Part shown: positions 35,391 through 42,907 of the stretch, piece after piece | Numbering within the stretch: the first letter of the stretch is position 1 | Layout of the letters: each line of letters opens with the position of its first letter | Origin: UBA6544 sp038131165 | GTDB taxonomy: Bacteria > Pseudomonadota > Alphaproteobacteria > UBA8366 | DNA: 64,000 bases | Direction: 5' to 3' | NCBI GenBank assembly: GCA_038131165.1 | Contig: JAYPOZ010000001.1 | Coordinates: forward strand, 73,782 to 137,781 | Notes under the pieces: model-generated | The model's database searches: none | Seen by the model: only the letters and a program-made list of their open reading frames with translations | Told to the model about the DNA's origin: nothing | Position numbers and translations under genes: made by a program

Positions 35391-36512
35391 CTAGCGCCGC
35401 AGCAGGAACTCGCGGCCGACCTTTACCCTCGGCACCCCGTCATACTCGACGACATCGGCAGTGGCGTATGTTTCCGTCCAGCGTTCGGGCAGGAAGCTTC
35501 CCGTGCCGATCACATCGACCGGCGCCTCGCCGATGGCGAAGGCATTGCATTTCTCGGGGCTAAAACCGCTGGAGCAGACGATCTTCGCGTTGGCGTAGCC
35601 GGCCTCGTCGAGACGCTCGCGAAAATGCCAGACCGCGGCCACCGAAACGCCGGGGCCGATCAGATGACGGAGTTCCGTCTCCGTGCGATACCCTCGGATC
35701 GCCTCCGGCACGTTCCGGTCAAGGACCGCATAGGACGCGGCAGGGTCAAGCCCCTCGCAAAACCGCCCGCCGGGCGTATCCAACCGGAAGGCAAGACGCC
35801 CTTCCGAGGCCATATCGGGAAACCGCTCGCAAACCGCGATCGCATCGGTGACTTCCCTGCCGAAATAGTCGACCAACACGGTCAGGTCCTCGGCGGGAAA
35901 CGTCTCGTGAAACATTTCCGCCGCCCGCAAGGTCGAGCCGGCATAGCCGATCAACGCATGGGGCATGGTGCCAAGGCCGGAATCGCGGCCGAAATAATGC
36001 GCCGTCGCATCCGTGGCGTTGCCGATGAAACCAACGACGGAATCGCCCTTGCGCCGAGCGCGCTCGGACCCCACGGCCGCCGCATAGGCCATCATCTCGG
36101 CCATTTCCATGCCGGCGCAATGGCGTGCATCCATCGCCAAAAAGGCGACCTCCGGCAATTCCATGCACATGGTATAGGCATTCCACGCGGCGACGCAGGC
36201 AGGGCCGATCTTCTGCAGCAGCAAGGTCTCGAGATCGACCAGATGCACGAAGGGTCCGGTGACGAACATCAGCGGCTCGCCGGCACCGACCCAGCGCCCT
36301 TCATCGTGCATCAGTTCGATATCGAAGCGGACGCCGCGCTCTGCCGCCACGGCCCGCAGCCAGTCGATCGCCAGTTTCGGCGCGGAGACCACCGGACGGC
36401 GCATGAACACGGCGTAGGTGACCTTGGTGTCGCCGAACTTTTCGACCGTCCGCTTGGTTCGGTTGAAATACACGTCCGCCCAGCGCGAAATCTCGTCGGA
36501 ATTTACCGTCAT
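35391..36512 (-). CDS. Nicotinate phosphoribosyltransferase family protein
   Basis: This 373-residue enzyme is likely to convert nicotinate and PRPP to nicotinate mononucleotide for NAD salvage. Family features include YFNRTKRTVEKFGD near residue 16, a catalytic-region MDARHCAGMEMAEM near residue 129, and the phosphate-binding IVCSSGF and DVIGTGSFL blocks near residues 312 and 336. The start at 36512 follows GGGAGGGA and is preferred to 36551. It converges on the RND operon, leaving only five bases between stops, and lies downstream of the DAHP synthase gene. Confidence 0.88.
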   Translation of the reverse strand: MTVNSDEISRWADVYFNRTKRTVEKFGDTKVTYAVFMRRPVVSAPKLAIDWLRAVAAERGVRFDIELMHDEGRWVGAGEPLMFVTGPFVHLVDLETLLLQKIGPACVAAWNAYTMCMELPEVAFLAMDARHCAGMEMAEMMAYAAAVGSERARRKGDSVVGFIGNATDATAHYFGRDSGLGTMPHALIGYAGSTLRAAEMFHETFPAEDLTVLVDYFGREVTDAIAVCERFPDMASEGRLAFRLDTPGGRFCEGLDPAASYAVLDRNVPEAIRGYRTETELRHLIGPGVSVAAVWHFRERLDEAGYANAKIVCSSGFSPEKCNAFAIGEAPVDVIGTGSFLPERWTETYATADVVEYDGVPRVKVGREFLLRR

Positions 36513-36563
36513 CGATCCCTCCCGCCGCGAAATGCGCCCAATGCCGGGCACCGGTTCCTGCGA

Positions 36564-37952
36564 TCAGGAAGCCGCGGCCGTCGCGACGTTGGCCGCGACC
36601 CCGTTCCGCAAGCCTTTCAGCGAGTCCGCCACCAGGAAAGCGAGTTCCAATGCCTGACTGGCGTTCAGACGCGGATCGCAATGCGTATGATAGCGCTGCG
36701 AGAGCGAGTCGTCGCTGATCGCCTGCGCACCGCCGATACATTCGGTCACGTCCTGTCCGGTCATCTCGAAATGGACGCCGCCGGCATAGGTGCCTTCCGC
36801 CTGATGCACGTCGAAAACCCGCCGCACTTCTTCCAGAATCTGATCGAACGGCCGTGTCTTGTAGCCGCTGGCAGACTTGATCGTATTGCCGTGCATCGGA
36901 TCGCACGACCAGACGACCTTGCGGCCTTCTCGTTCGACCGCGCGGATCAGATTGGGCAGATGCTTTTCGACATTCTTGTGGCCCATCCGCGAAATCAACG
37001 TCAGACGGCCCGCTTCGTTCGCCGGGTTGAGAATATCGATCAGGCGGATCAATTCATCGGGATCGGAAGTCGGGCCGCATTTAACCCCAATCGGATTCTT
37101 CACGCCGCGCAGAAACTCGACATGCGCGCTGTCGGACTGTCGGGTCCGATCGCCGATCCACAGCATATGCGCCGAGCAATCGTACCAATCGCCGGTCAAG
37201 CTGTCTTCCCGGGTCAGCGCTTCCTCGTACCACAGCAACAACGCTTCGTGGCTGGTGTAGAAATCCGTCTCGCGCATCTGCGGCACCGCATCGGAAGTGA
37301 TGCCGCAGGCTTCCATGAATTCGAGCGCCTCGCCGATGCGGGTCGCCAGTTCCTCGTACTCCTCCCCCTGCGGGCTGTCGTCGACGAAGTCCAGATTCCA
37401 TTGGTGGACCTGATGCAGGTCGGCAAAACCGCCCTGCGCGAAGGCGCGGAGCAGGTTCAACGTCGCCGCGGCCTGGTTATAGGCCTGGACCATCCGATCC
37501 GGGTCGGGCTCGCGGGATTCCGGGAGGAATTCGATATTGTTGACGATATCGCCGCGATAGCTCGGCAGCGCCACGCCGTCCTGGGTCTCGGTCGGCTCGG
37601 AGCGCGGCTTGGCAAATTGCCCCGCCATGCGGCCGACTTTGACAACCGGACACGATGCGGCAAAGGTCAGCACCACCGCCATCTGCAGCAGAACCTTGAA
37701 GGTATCGCGAATGTTATTCGCGCTGAATTCCGCGAAACTCTCCGCGCAATCGCCCCCTTGCAGCAAAAAGGCCTTTCCCTCGGAGACCCGCGCAAGGTGT
37801 GCTTTGAGTTTCCGAGCCTCGCCGGCAAAAACCAACGGCGGCTGCGCCCTGAGTACCTTTTCCGCAGTGTCCAGTTTCGCCTGGTCCGGATAATCCGGCA
37901 CCTGCAGAATCGGCAAACCACGCCATGATTTAGGCGTCCAATCCCGAGCCAT
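36564..37952 (-). CDS. Class II (plant-type) 3-deoxy-7-phosphoheptulonate synthase
   Basis: This 462-residue enzyme makes DAHP from phosphoenolpyruvate and erythrose 4-phosphate, the first step to aromatic amino acids. Class II marks are the metal-binding Cys in QGGDCAESF near residue 66, NPIGVKCGP near residue 283, WSCDPMHGNT near residue 350 and HFEMTGQDVTEC near residue 392. The start at 37952 (MARDWTPKSW) follows GAGGAAG. An ATG four codons earlier (37964) also exists, and a 48-residue longer frame is unlikely. It begins 158 bases from the divergent sirtuin gene. Confidence 0.94.
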   Translation of the reverse strand: MARDWTPKSWRGLPILQVPDYPDQAKLDTAEKVLRAQPPLVFAGEARKLKAHLARVSEGKAFLLQGGDCAESFAEFSANNIRDTFKVLLQMAVVLTFAASCPVVKVGRMAGQFAKPRSEPTETQDGVALPSYRGDIVNNIEFLPESREPDPDRMVQAYNQAAATLNLLRAFAQGGFADLHQVHQWNLDFVDDSPQGEEYEELATRIGEALEFMEACGITSDAVPQMRETDFYTSHEALLLWYEEALTREDSLTGDWYDCSAHMLWIGDRTRQSDSAHVEFLRGVKNPIGVKCGPTSDPDELIRLIDILNPANEAGRLTLISRMGHKNVEKHLPNLIRAVEREGRKVVWSCDPMHGNTIKSASGYKTRPFDQILEEVRRVFDVHQAEGTYAGGVHFEMTGQDVTECIGGAQAISDDSLSQRYHTHCDPRLNASQALELAFLVADSLKGLRNGVAANVATAAAS

Positions 37953-38110
37953 AGTCTTCCTCATATTTATCGTTTCGGCGGTTTCAAGCCCGCCATTGGC
38001 CGTAGATGTACGCCCAAACCTATTGAATTTCCAGAACGAATGTAAATCGACTCTTGTCCGCCCAAATGAGTCGTGCTTCGATTCGCCGTGAGGCAACGAC
38101 GAGGGGACGC

Positions 38111-38857
38111 ATGTCTGCGGACGATTTGAAGCGACTCATCGATGCGGCGAACCGCGTCGTGATTTTCACGGGGGCCGGAATCAGCACTGAATCGGGCATT
38201 CCCGACTTCCGCAGCCCCGGCGGGGTCTGGGACAGGTACAAGCCGGTCTATTTCCAGGATTTCATGGATTCGGAAGAAATGCGTCGCGAGACCTGGCGCC
38301 GCAAAATCGAGACCGACAAGACGATGAAGCAGGCGGAACCCAACCGCGGTCACCGCGCCGTGGAAAAACTGGTCCGCGACGGCAAGGTCTCCGCCGTCAT
38401 TACGCAGAACATCGACGGCCTGCACCAAACTTCGGGCGTACCGGACGAAAAAGTGATCGAGCTGCATGGCAACTCGACCTACGCCCATTGCCTGGATTGC
38501 GGGGAACGGCACGAGCTCGACGAAATTCTCGTCCCCTTCGCACGGGATGAAACGCTCCCCAAATGCAAGAATTGCGGCAGTCCCTATGTGAAAACCGCGA
38601 CGATCTCGTTTGGCCAGCAAATGCCGGAAGACGCGATGCGTGCCGCCGAGGTCGAGACCTTGGCCTGCGATCTTATGATCGCAATCGGATCGTCGCTTGT
38701 CGTCTACCCGGCGGCGGGCTTCCCGCTGCTCGCAAAACGGAATGGCGCAAAATACGCAATCCTCAACCGCGACGAGACCGAACACGACAGTCACGCGGAC
38801 CTGGTCATCAACGACGAAATCGGGCTCGTGCTCGGCGATGCGGTCAACGTCAACTAG
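38111..38857 (+). CDS. cobB: Sirtuin family NAD-dependent deacylase
   Basis: This 248-residue protein removes acyl groups from lysines using NAD. It has GAGISTESGIPDFRSP (residues 21-36), TQNIDGLH near residue 98, the catalytic His in ELHGN near residue 117, and four zinc Cys in CLDCG and CKNCG. The start at 38111 follows GAGGGGA; an upstream TTG (38054) is unlikely. The class, deacetylase or desuccinylase, is not certain: the Tyr/Arg pair typical of desuccinylases is not seen next to the NAD motif. Confidence 0.93.
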   Translation: MSADDLKRLIDAANRVVIFTGAGISTESGIPDFRSPGGVWDRYKPVYFQDFMDSEEMRRETWRRKIETDKTMKQAEPNRGHRAVEKLVRDGKVSAVITQNIDGLHQTSGVPDEKVIELHGNSTYAHCLDCGERHELDEILVPFARDETLPKCKNCGSPYVKTATISFGQQMPEDAMRAAEVETLACDLMIAIGSSLVVYPAAGFPLLAKRNGAKYAILNRDETEHDSHADLVINDEIGLVLGDAVNVN

Positions 38858-38955
38858 CGGCACGCGCACAAGATGGTGAACGGTCACGGATTGGATTGGC
38901 AGCGCCGCCCAGGTCTGCGACACTCCGCGAAATATTCACCAGCAAGGAATTCCCC

Positions 38956-39789
38956 ATGAAACGCGCCGTTGCCACCGCCCTCCTGGCGGTTGTGCCGTTT
39001 ATTGCCTCACCCACTCTCGCGCAGAACCAATCGGCCCAAGATACCGTGGTCGCCACAGTGGATGGATCGAACATCTATGCTTCCGATGTCGTGGCGCTGT
39101 ATCAATCCTTGCCGCCCCAATACCGCCAGCAGCCTCTCTCGCAACTCTCGGGCGAGATCGTCGAACGATTGATCGAGCAGACGCTGGTCGCGAACGCGGC
39201 GCGGTCGAGCGGGCTGGAGAAGACGCCGGAAGTACAGCGTCAGATCAAGATGCTGACCGACGGCGTCCTTCAGCAAGCGTATCTGGAACAGAAAATTTCC
39301 GCCCAGATGACCGATGAAAAACTGAAGGAAGCCTATCGCAAGCGGATCGCGAGCCAACCCGCAGCGGAGGAAATTCGGGCCCGCCATATCCTCCTGAAGA
39401 CGGAGGAAACCGCCAGGGCCGTCATCGTAGAGCTTGAGACGACGGGCGATTTCGCGGCAGCCGCGAAGAAGCATTCGACCGGTCCATCGGCTGCCCAAGG
39501 GGGCGACCTAGGGTTTTTCTCGGACGGCATGATGGTGCCGGAATTCTCGAAGGCGGCCTTCGCGTTGAAGACGGGGGAGATCACGAAATCCCCCGTTAAG
39601 ACTCAGTTCGGCTGGCACGTGATAAAGCTGGAGGAGCGGCGGCGGAAGGAAGCTCCCTCTTTCGATCAGGTGGCGCCGGAACTGCGCCAGGACATCGGCC
39701 GGCAAGCATATGACGACATTCTTTCGGGCCTTCGCGCACAGGCCAAGATAGAAATCAAAGATCCAAGCCCGCAACCGGCACCAAAATAA
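38956..39789 (+). CDS. Periplasmic parvulin-type peptidyl-prolyl isomerase
   Basis: This 277-residue protein has a Sec signal peptide (VATALLAVVPFIASPTLAQ). A SurA-like N-terminal helical chaperone region is followed by a parvulin domain from about residue 135 (ARHILLKTEE, GGDLGFFSDGMMVPEF, FGWHVIKLEE). It helps fold secreted or outer-membrane proteins by isomerising Xaa-Pro bonds. The C-terminus is Pro-rich. AAGGAAT precedes the ATG. It ends 15 bases from the convergent Sel1 gene. Confidence 0.92.
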   Translation: MKRAVATALLAVVPFIASPTLAQNQSAQDTVVATVDGSNIYASDVVALYQSLPPQYRQQPLSQLSGEIVERLIEQTLVANAARSSGLEKTPEVQRQIKMLTDGVLQQAYLEQKISAQMTDEKLKEAYRKRIASQPAAEEIRARHILLKTEETARAVIVELETTGDFAAAAKKHSTGPSAAQGGDLGFFSDGMMVPEFSKAAFALKTGEITKSPVKTQFGWHVIKLEERRRKEAPSFDQVAPELRQDIGRQAYDDILSGLRAQAKIEIKDPSPQPAPK

Positions 39790-39804
39790 CGCCGATCGGG
39801 GGTA

Positions 39805-41406
39805 CTAGCCCTTCAACTCCTGAAGCTTCCGGGCGGCCGCCGCATCGCCTTGCGCGGCCGCCTTCGCATACCATTGACGCGCGATGCCGAGGTCAAGCTC
39901 GACTCCCCAGCCATTCTCGTACATCCGGGCAAGGTTGAACTGAGCCAGGGCCATGCCCTGCTCGGCGGCCTTGCGGAACCACCCGGCGGCCTGCGCGTCG
40001 TTCCGCGCGACCCCTTCGCCGCTGCCGTACATCATGGCGAGGACAAACTGCGCCGGCGCAAACCCTTGCGCTGCGGCTTCCGCGTGAAATTTCGCCGCCC
40101 GCGCCGCGTCCTTCGGCAGCCCGGTGCCCTGGCGAAACAATTCCGCTACCGCGTACTGGGCCTGCGCATGCCCTTGGCCCGCCGCCTTCAACAGCCAGGT
40201 CACGGCGACCCGCATATCGCGCTCGACCCCGCGGCCTTCGGCATACATTAGCCCAAGGCCAAACTGCGCGTTGTCGATACCTTTTCCAGCGGCGGAACGG
40301 AGGAGTTCGAGAGATCGGGCCGGGTCGCGAACGACGCCCTGTCCTGATTGATAGAGGAGGCTCAGGTTGTACTCCGCGTCCGCGTTTCCTTGCGCCGCGG
40401 CCCTCTCCAACCATCGTGCCGCTTCGCCAAAATCTCGGTCGACTCCGTTTCCGGTCGCGTAAAGCGCGCCCAGATTCGCTTGTGCCCGCGCGTAACCCTG
40501 GTTCGCCGCCTTCCGATACCAGTCGCGCGCGATATCCGGGCGCCGTTCCCGGCCGCGGCCAAACTCATGAAAAATGCCAAGCATCGTTTGCGCCTGAGCA
40601 TTCCCCTGCGCCGCGGCCTTCGCATACCATTCGAAGGCTTTGCGGACGTCGCGCGCCACGCCGCGGCCATGCTCGTACCCAAGGCCCAGATTTACCTGGG
40701 CGTCGACATTCCCGGCTTCCGCCGCCTGGCGGAAGAGCTCGGATGCGCGTTTGTGATTCTGAGGGACGCCGTTGCCGCGCTCGTACATCACGCCGAGGTT
40801 GACCTTGGCCCGGTTGTCCCCGGCCTTCGCGGCCCTTTGATAGAACCTGAGCGCCGCATCGAAATCCTGCTCGACCCCACGACCTTCGGCATAGAGCGCT
40901 CCCAGCTTCGTTTGCGCATCCGCATCGCCGAGCGCCGCCGCTTCCCGGTACCATTTGATCGCTTGGTCCAGGTCCTGCGGCACGCCGCGACCCTCTTCAT
41001 GCATCAGGCCGAGGTTCTTCTGCGCCTGCGCAAATCCCTGTTCGGCCGCCTTGCGGTACCATTCGATCGCGGCCGTCTCGTCCTTCGGCGTGCCATATCC
41101 GTTCTGAAGCATGAACGCGAGGTTGTTCTGTGCCGGGGCCAATCCCCGCAGTGCGGCGTTCCGGAACCAGCGCAACGCCTCCTCCAAATCCACCGGAACG
41201 CCATGCCCTTTTTGGTAGGCGAGCCCGAGGGCCTGCTGTGCCAATGCGTCGCCGCTCTCCGCCAAAGGGCGCCAAATTGCGATCGCTTTGTCGTACTCGC
41301 CCCTCGCATGGGCATCCAATCCGGCGTCCAGATCGCTGCCCGGGTCGGCCTGGGCCGTGCCACCCAAAACGAACAGCAAAACCAAGGATCGGAGCCATAT
41401 GCGCAT
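39805..41406 (-). CDS. Secreted Sel1-repeat protein with 13 repeats
   Basis: This 533-residue protein has a signal peptide (MRIWLRSLVLLFVLGGTAQA), one TPR-like half repeat, 13 consecutive 36-residue Sel1 repeats and a partial last one. Each repeat follows the pattern A-Q-x-x-L-G-x-x-Y-x-x-G-x-G-V-x-x-D-x-x-x-A-x-x-W-Y-x-x-A-A. Sel1 solenoids act as protein-interaction scaffolds in the periplasm or envelope signalling. The start at 41406 gives the signal peptide; starts at 41421 and 41454 are possible. No enzyme domain is attached. Confidence 0.92.
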   Translation of the reverse strand: MRIWLRSLVLLFVLGGTAQADPGSDLDAGLDAHARGEYDKAIAIWRPLAESGDALAQQALGLAYQKGHGVPVDLEEALRWFRNAALRGLAPAQNNLAFMLQNGYGTPKDETAAIEWYRKAAEQGFAQAQKNLGLMHEEGRGVPQDLDQAIKWYREAAALGDADAQTKLGALYAEGRGVEQDFDAALRFYQRAAKAGDNRAKVNLGVMYERGNGVPQNHKRASELFRQAAEAGNVDAQVNLGLGYEHGRGVARDVRKAFEWYAKAAAQGNAQAQTMLGIFHEFGRGRERRPDIARDWYRKAANQGYARAQANLGALYATGNGVDRDFGEAARWLERAAAQGNADAEYNLSLLYQSGQGVVRDPARSLELLRSAAGKGIDNAQFGLGLMYAEGRGVERDMRVAVTWLLKAAGQGHAQAQYAVAELFRQGTGLPKDAARAAKFHAEAAAQGFAPAQFVLAMMYGSGEGVARNDAQAAGWFRKAAEQGMALAQFNLARMYENGWGVELDLGIARQWYAKAAAQGDAAAARKLQELKG

Positions 41407-41522
41407 TCGAGAAATTCCCATTCGGTACTTGAAATCCATTGTCCCACTCGGCACCTAACGAAGCAACGGACCGTCGGCGACACAGTTTCGTGAGCGGCGG
41501 CGCACCGGAGGGAGAGACTGCA

Positions 41523-42188
41523 ATGAAACTTCATGCCGATTTTGCCGAGCGCATCCATCTTGACACCAACGCCATGGAGTGGGTCGCCTCGCCGGCCGGC
41601 GGCGTCGAGCGCAAAATGCTGGACCGGATCGGCGACGAGAAGGCCCGTGCGACCTCCATCGTCCGCTATGCCCCAGGCAGCGCCTTTCCCGAGCACGACC
41701 ACCCGCTCGGCGAGGAATTCCTGGTCCTCGACGGCGTCTTTTCGGACGAGCATGGGGATTATCCGGCGGGCACCTATGTGCGTAATCCGGACGGCACGCG
41801 TCATTCCCCTTTCAGCAGGCAAGGCTGCACGATCCTGGTCAAGCTACGCCAGTTCGCCCCCGGCGACGACCGCCAGTTCGCCGTCGATACCAATACCGCA
41901 TCGTGGGAGCCCCGCGGCATTCCCGGCCTCAGTGCGATGACCTTGCACGAATTTGGCAGCGAAGCCGTGCGCATGTCGAAGTTCGAGCCCGCCACCAGAG
42001 TCGCCGACGATCCGCATCCGGGCGGCGAGGAAGTGTTCGTCCTGCAGGGCACGCTCAAGGACGAGCACGGCACTTATCCCGCCGGCACCTGGCTGCGTCA
42101 GCCGGACGGTAGCCGACACGCCCCCTGGAGCGACGATGGCTGCATTCTTTGGGCCAAACGCGGGCATTTGCCCGCCATCGGTCGCTAA
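41523..42188 (+). CDS. Bicupin protein (ChrR-like cupin repeats)
   Basis: This 221-residue protein consists of two similar cupin domains. Each carries the pattern EHDHPLGEEFLVLDG or PHPGGEEVFVLQGT and a later YPAGTYVRNPDGTRH or YPAGTWLRQPDGSRH, giving His/Glu metal sites in both halves. This is the cupin type seen in ChrR anti-sigma factors, but the zinc anti-sigma N-terminal domain is absent, so a metal-dependent enzyme or sensor is more likely. GGAGGGAGAG precedes the start. The last four bases overlap pdeM, which is convergent. Confidence 0.85.
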   Translation: MKLHADFAERIHLDTNAMEWVASPAGGVERKMLDRIGDEKARATSIVRYAPGSAFPEHDHPLGEEFLVLDGVFSDEHGDYPAGTYVRNPDGTRHSPFSRQGCTILVKLRQFAPGDDRQFAVDTNTASWEPRGIPGLSAMTLHEFGSEAVRMSKFEPATRVADDPHPGGEEVFVLQGTLKDEHGTYPAGTWLRQPDGSRHAPWSDDGCILWAKRGHLPAIGR

Positions 42189-42907
42189 AGAAGTTTCTCC
42201 TGCGCCGCGACGTGTCGCGCCTCGGGGTCGGCCACCAAGGAACGGCGGCCGACCGCATGAACCGCATTGCGGCGGAGCGCGTAGACGGTGAGGTTCCGGC
42301 CGAGGATCGGCGCCAGTGCCACATCCAGCACGTTGAGGCCCCCGGTATAAGCGCCGAAGGCCGGCAGGATCAGGCGGCGCCCGTCGGTGGCGAAACACCG
42401 ACAGGACAGCGTGCGTCCGCGGGACTTCACCCGAGCCTTTGGATGAAAATGCCCGGAAATCTCGCCGACCGCGATCCCCGCCGCCGCCTCATGGCGAAAA
42501 TGGAGTGGACCTACATCGAGCGCGTTCTCAAGCGTTCCCCATAATCCGGCCGGCAGGGCCGGGTCGTGGTTGCCGGCGATCCAGATCCATTCCCGCGACC
42601 GGGTCAGAGCCGCCAGCGCCTCGAAGTCGCCCGCCTCCATCCGGTCGCCGGCGGCCACGTCGTGAAAGCTGTCGCCGAGGCAGATCACGATTCGGGGTTC
42701 GAACCGCCGGATCAGCGCATCGAGCCGCTGCAGCGTGCTACGGCTGTCGTAGGGCGGCAGAAACGTGCCTTTGGCGCCGAAGGCCGACCCTTTCTCGAAA
42801 TGCAGATCGGCGACGACGAGCGCGCTGCGGGCGGGCCAGTAGACGGCGCCGCCCGCGCTCGCCACGAGGTCTTCGCCGCAGAAGGAAAAGTCGAGGGTCT
42901 CTTTCAT
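42185..42907 (-). CDS. pdeM: Ligase-associated DNA repair endonuclease PdeM (metallophosphoesterase)
   Basis: This 240-residue calcineurin-type phosphoesterase has the metal motifs VVADLHFEKG near residue 32, CLGDSFHD near residue 76, AGNHDPALP near residue 110 and GHFHPKARV near residue 152. In bacteria it is encoded with an Lhr-like helicase, an MBL exonuclease and an ATP-dependent ligase as a putative repair set, exactly as here. Its ATG overlaps the upstream helicase stop (ATGA). Its substrate in the cell is not settled. Confidence 0.93.
   Translation of the reverse strand: MKETLDFSFCGEDLVASAGGAVYWPARSALVVADLHFEKGSAFGAKGTFLPPYDSRSTLQRLDALIRRFEPRIVICLGDSFHDVAAGDRMEAGDFEALAALTRSREWIWIAGNHDPALPAGLWGTLENALDVGPLHFRHEAAAGIAVGEISGHFHPKARVKSRGRTLSCRCFATDGRRLILPAFGAYTGGLNVLDVALAPILGRNLTVYALRRNAVHAVGRRSLVADPEARHVAAQEKLL

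Noticed and set aside
35625..37928. A 767-codon open frame on the plus strand
   Set aside because: It lies antisense to the nicotinate phosphoribosyltransferase and DAHP synthase genes, both with clear motifs. Its composition (rich in Arg, His, Gly, Asp) is what GC-rich antisense frames give.
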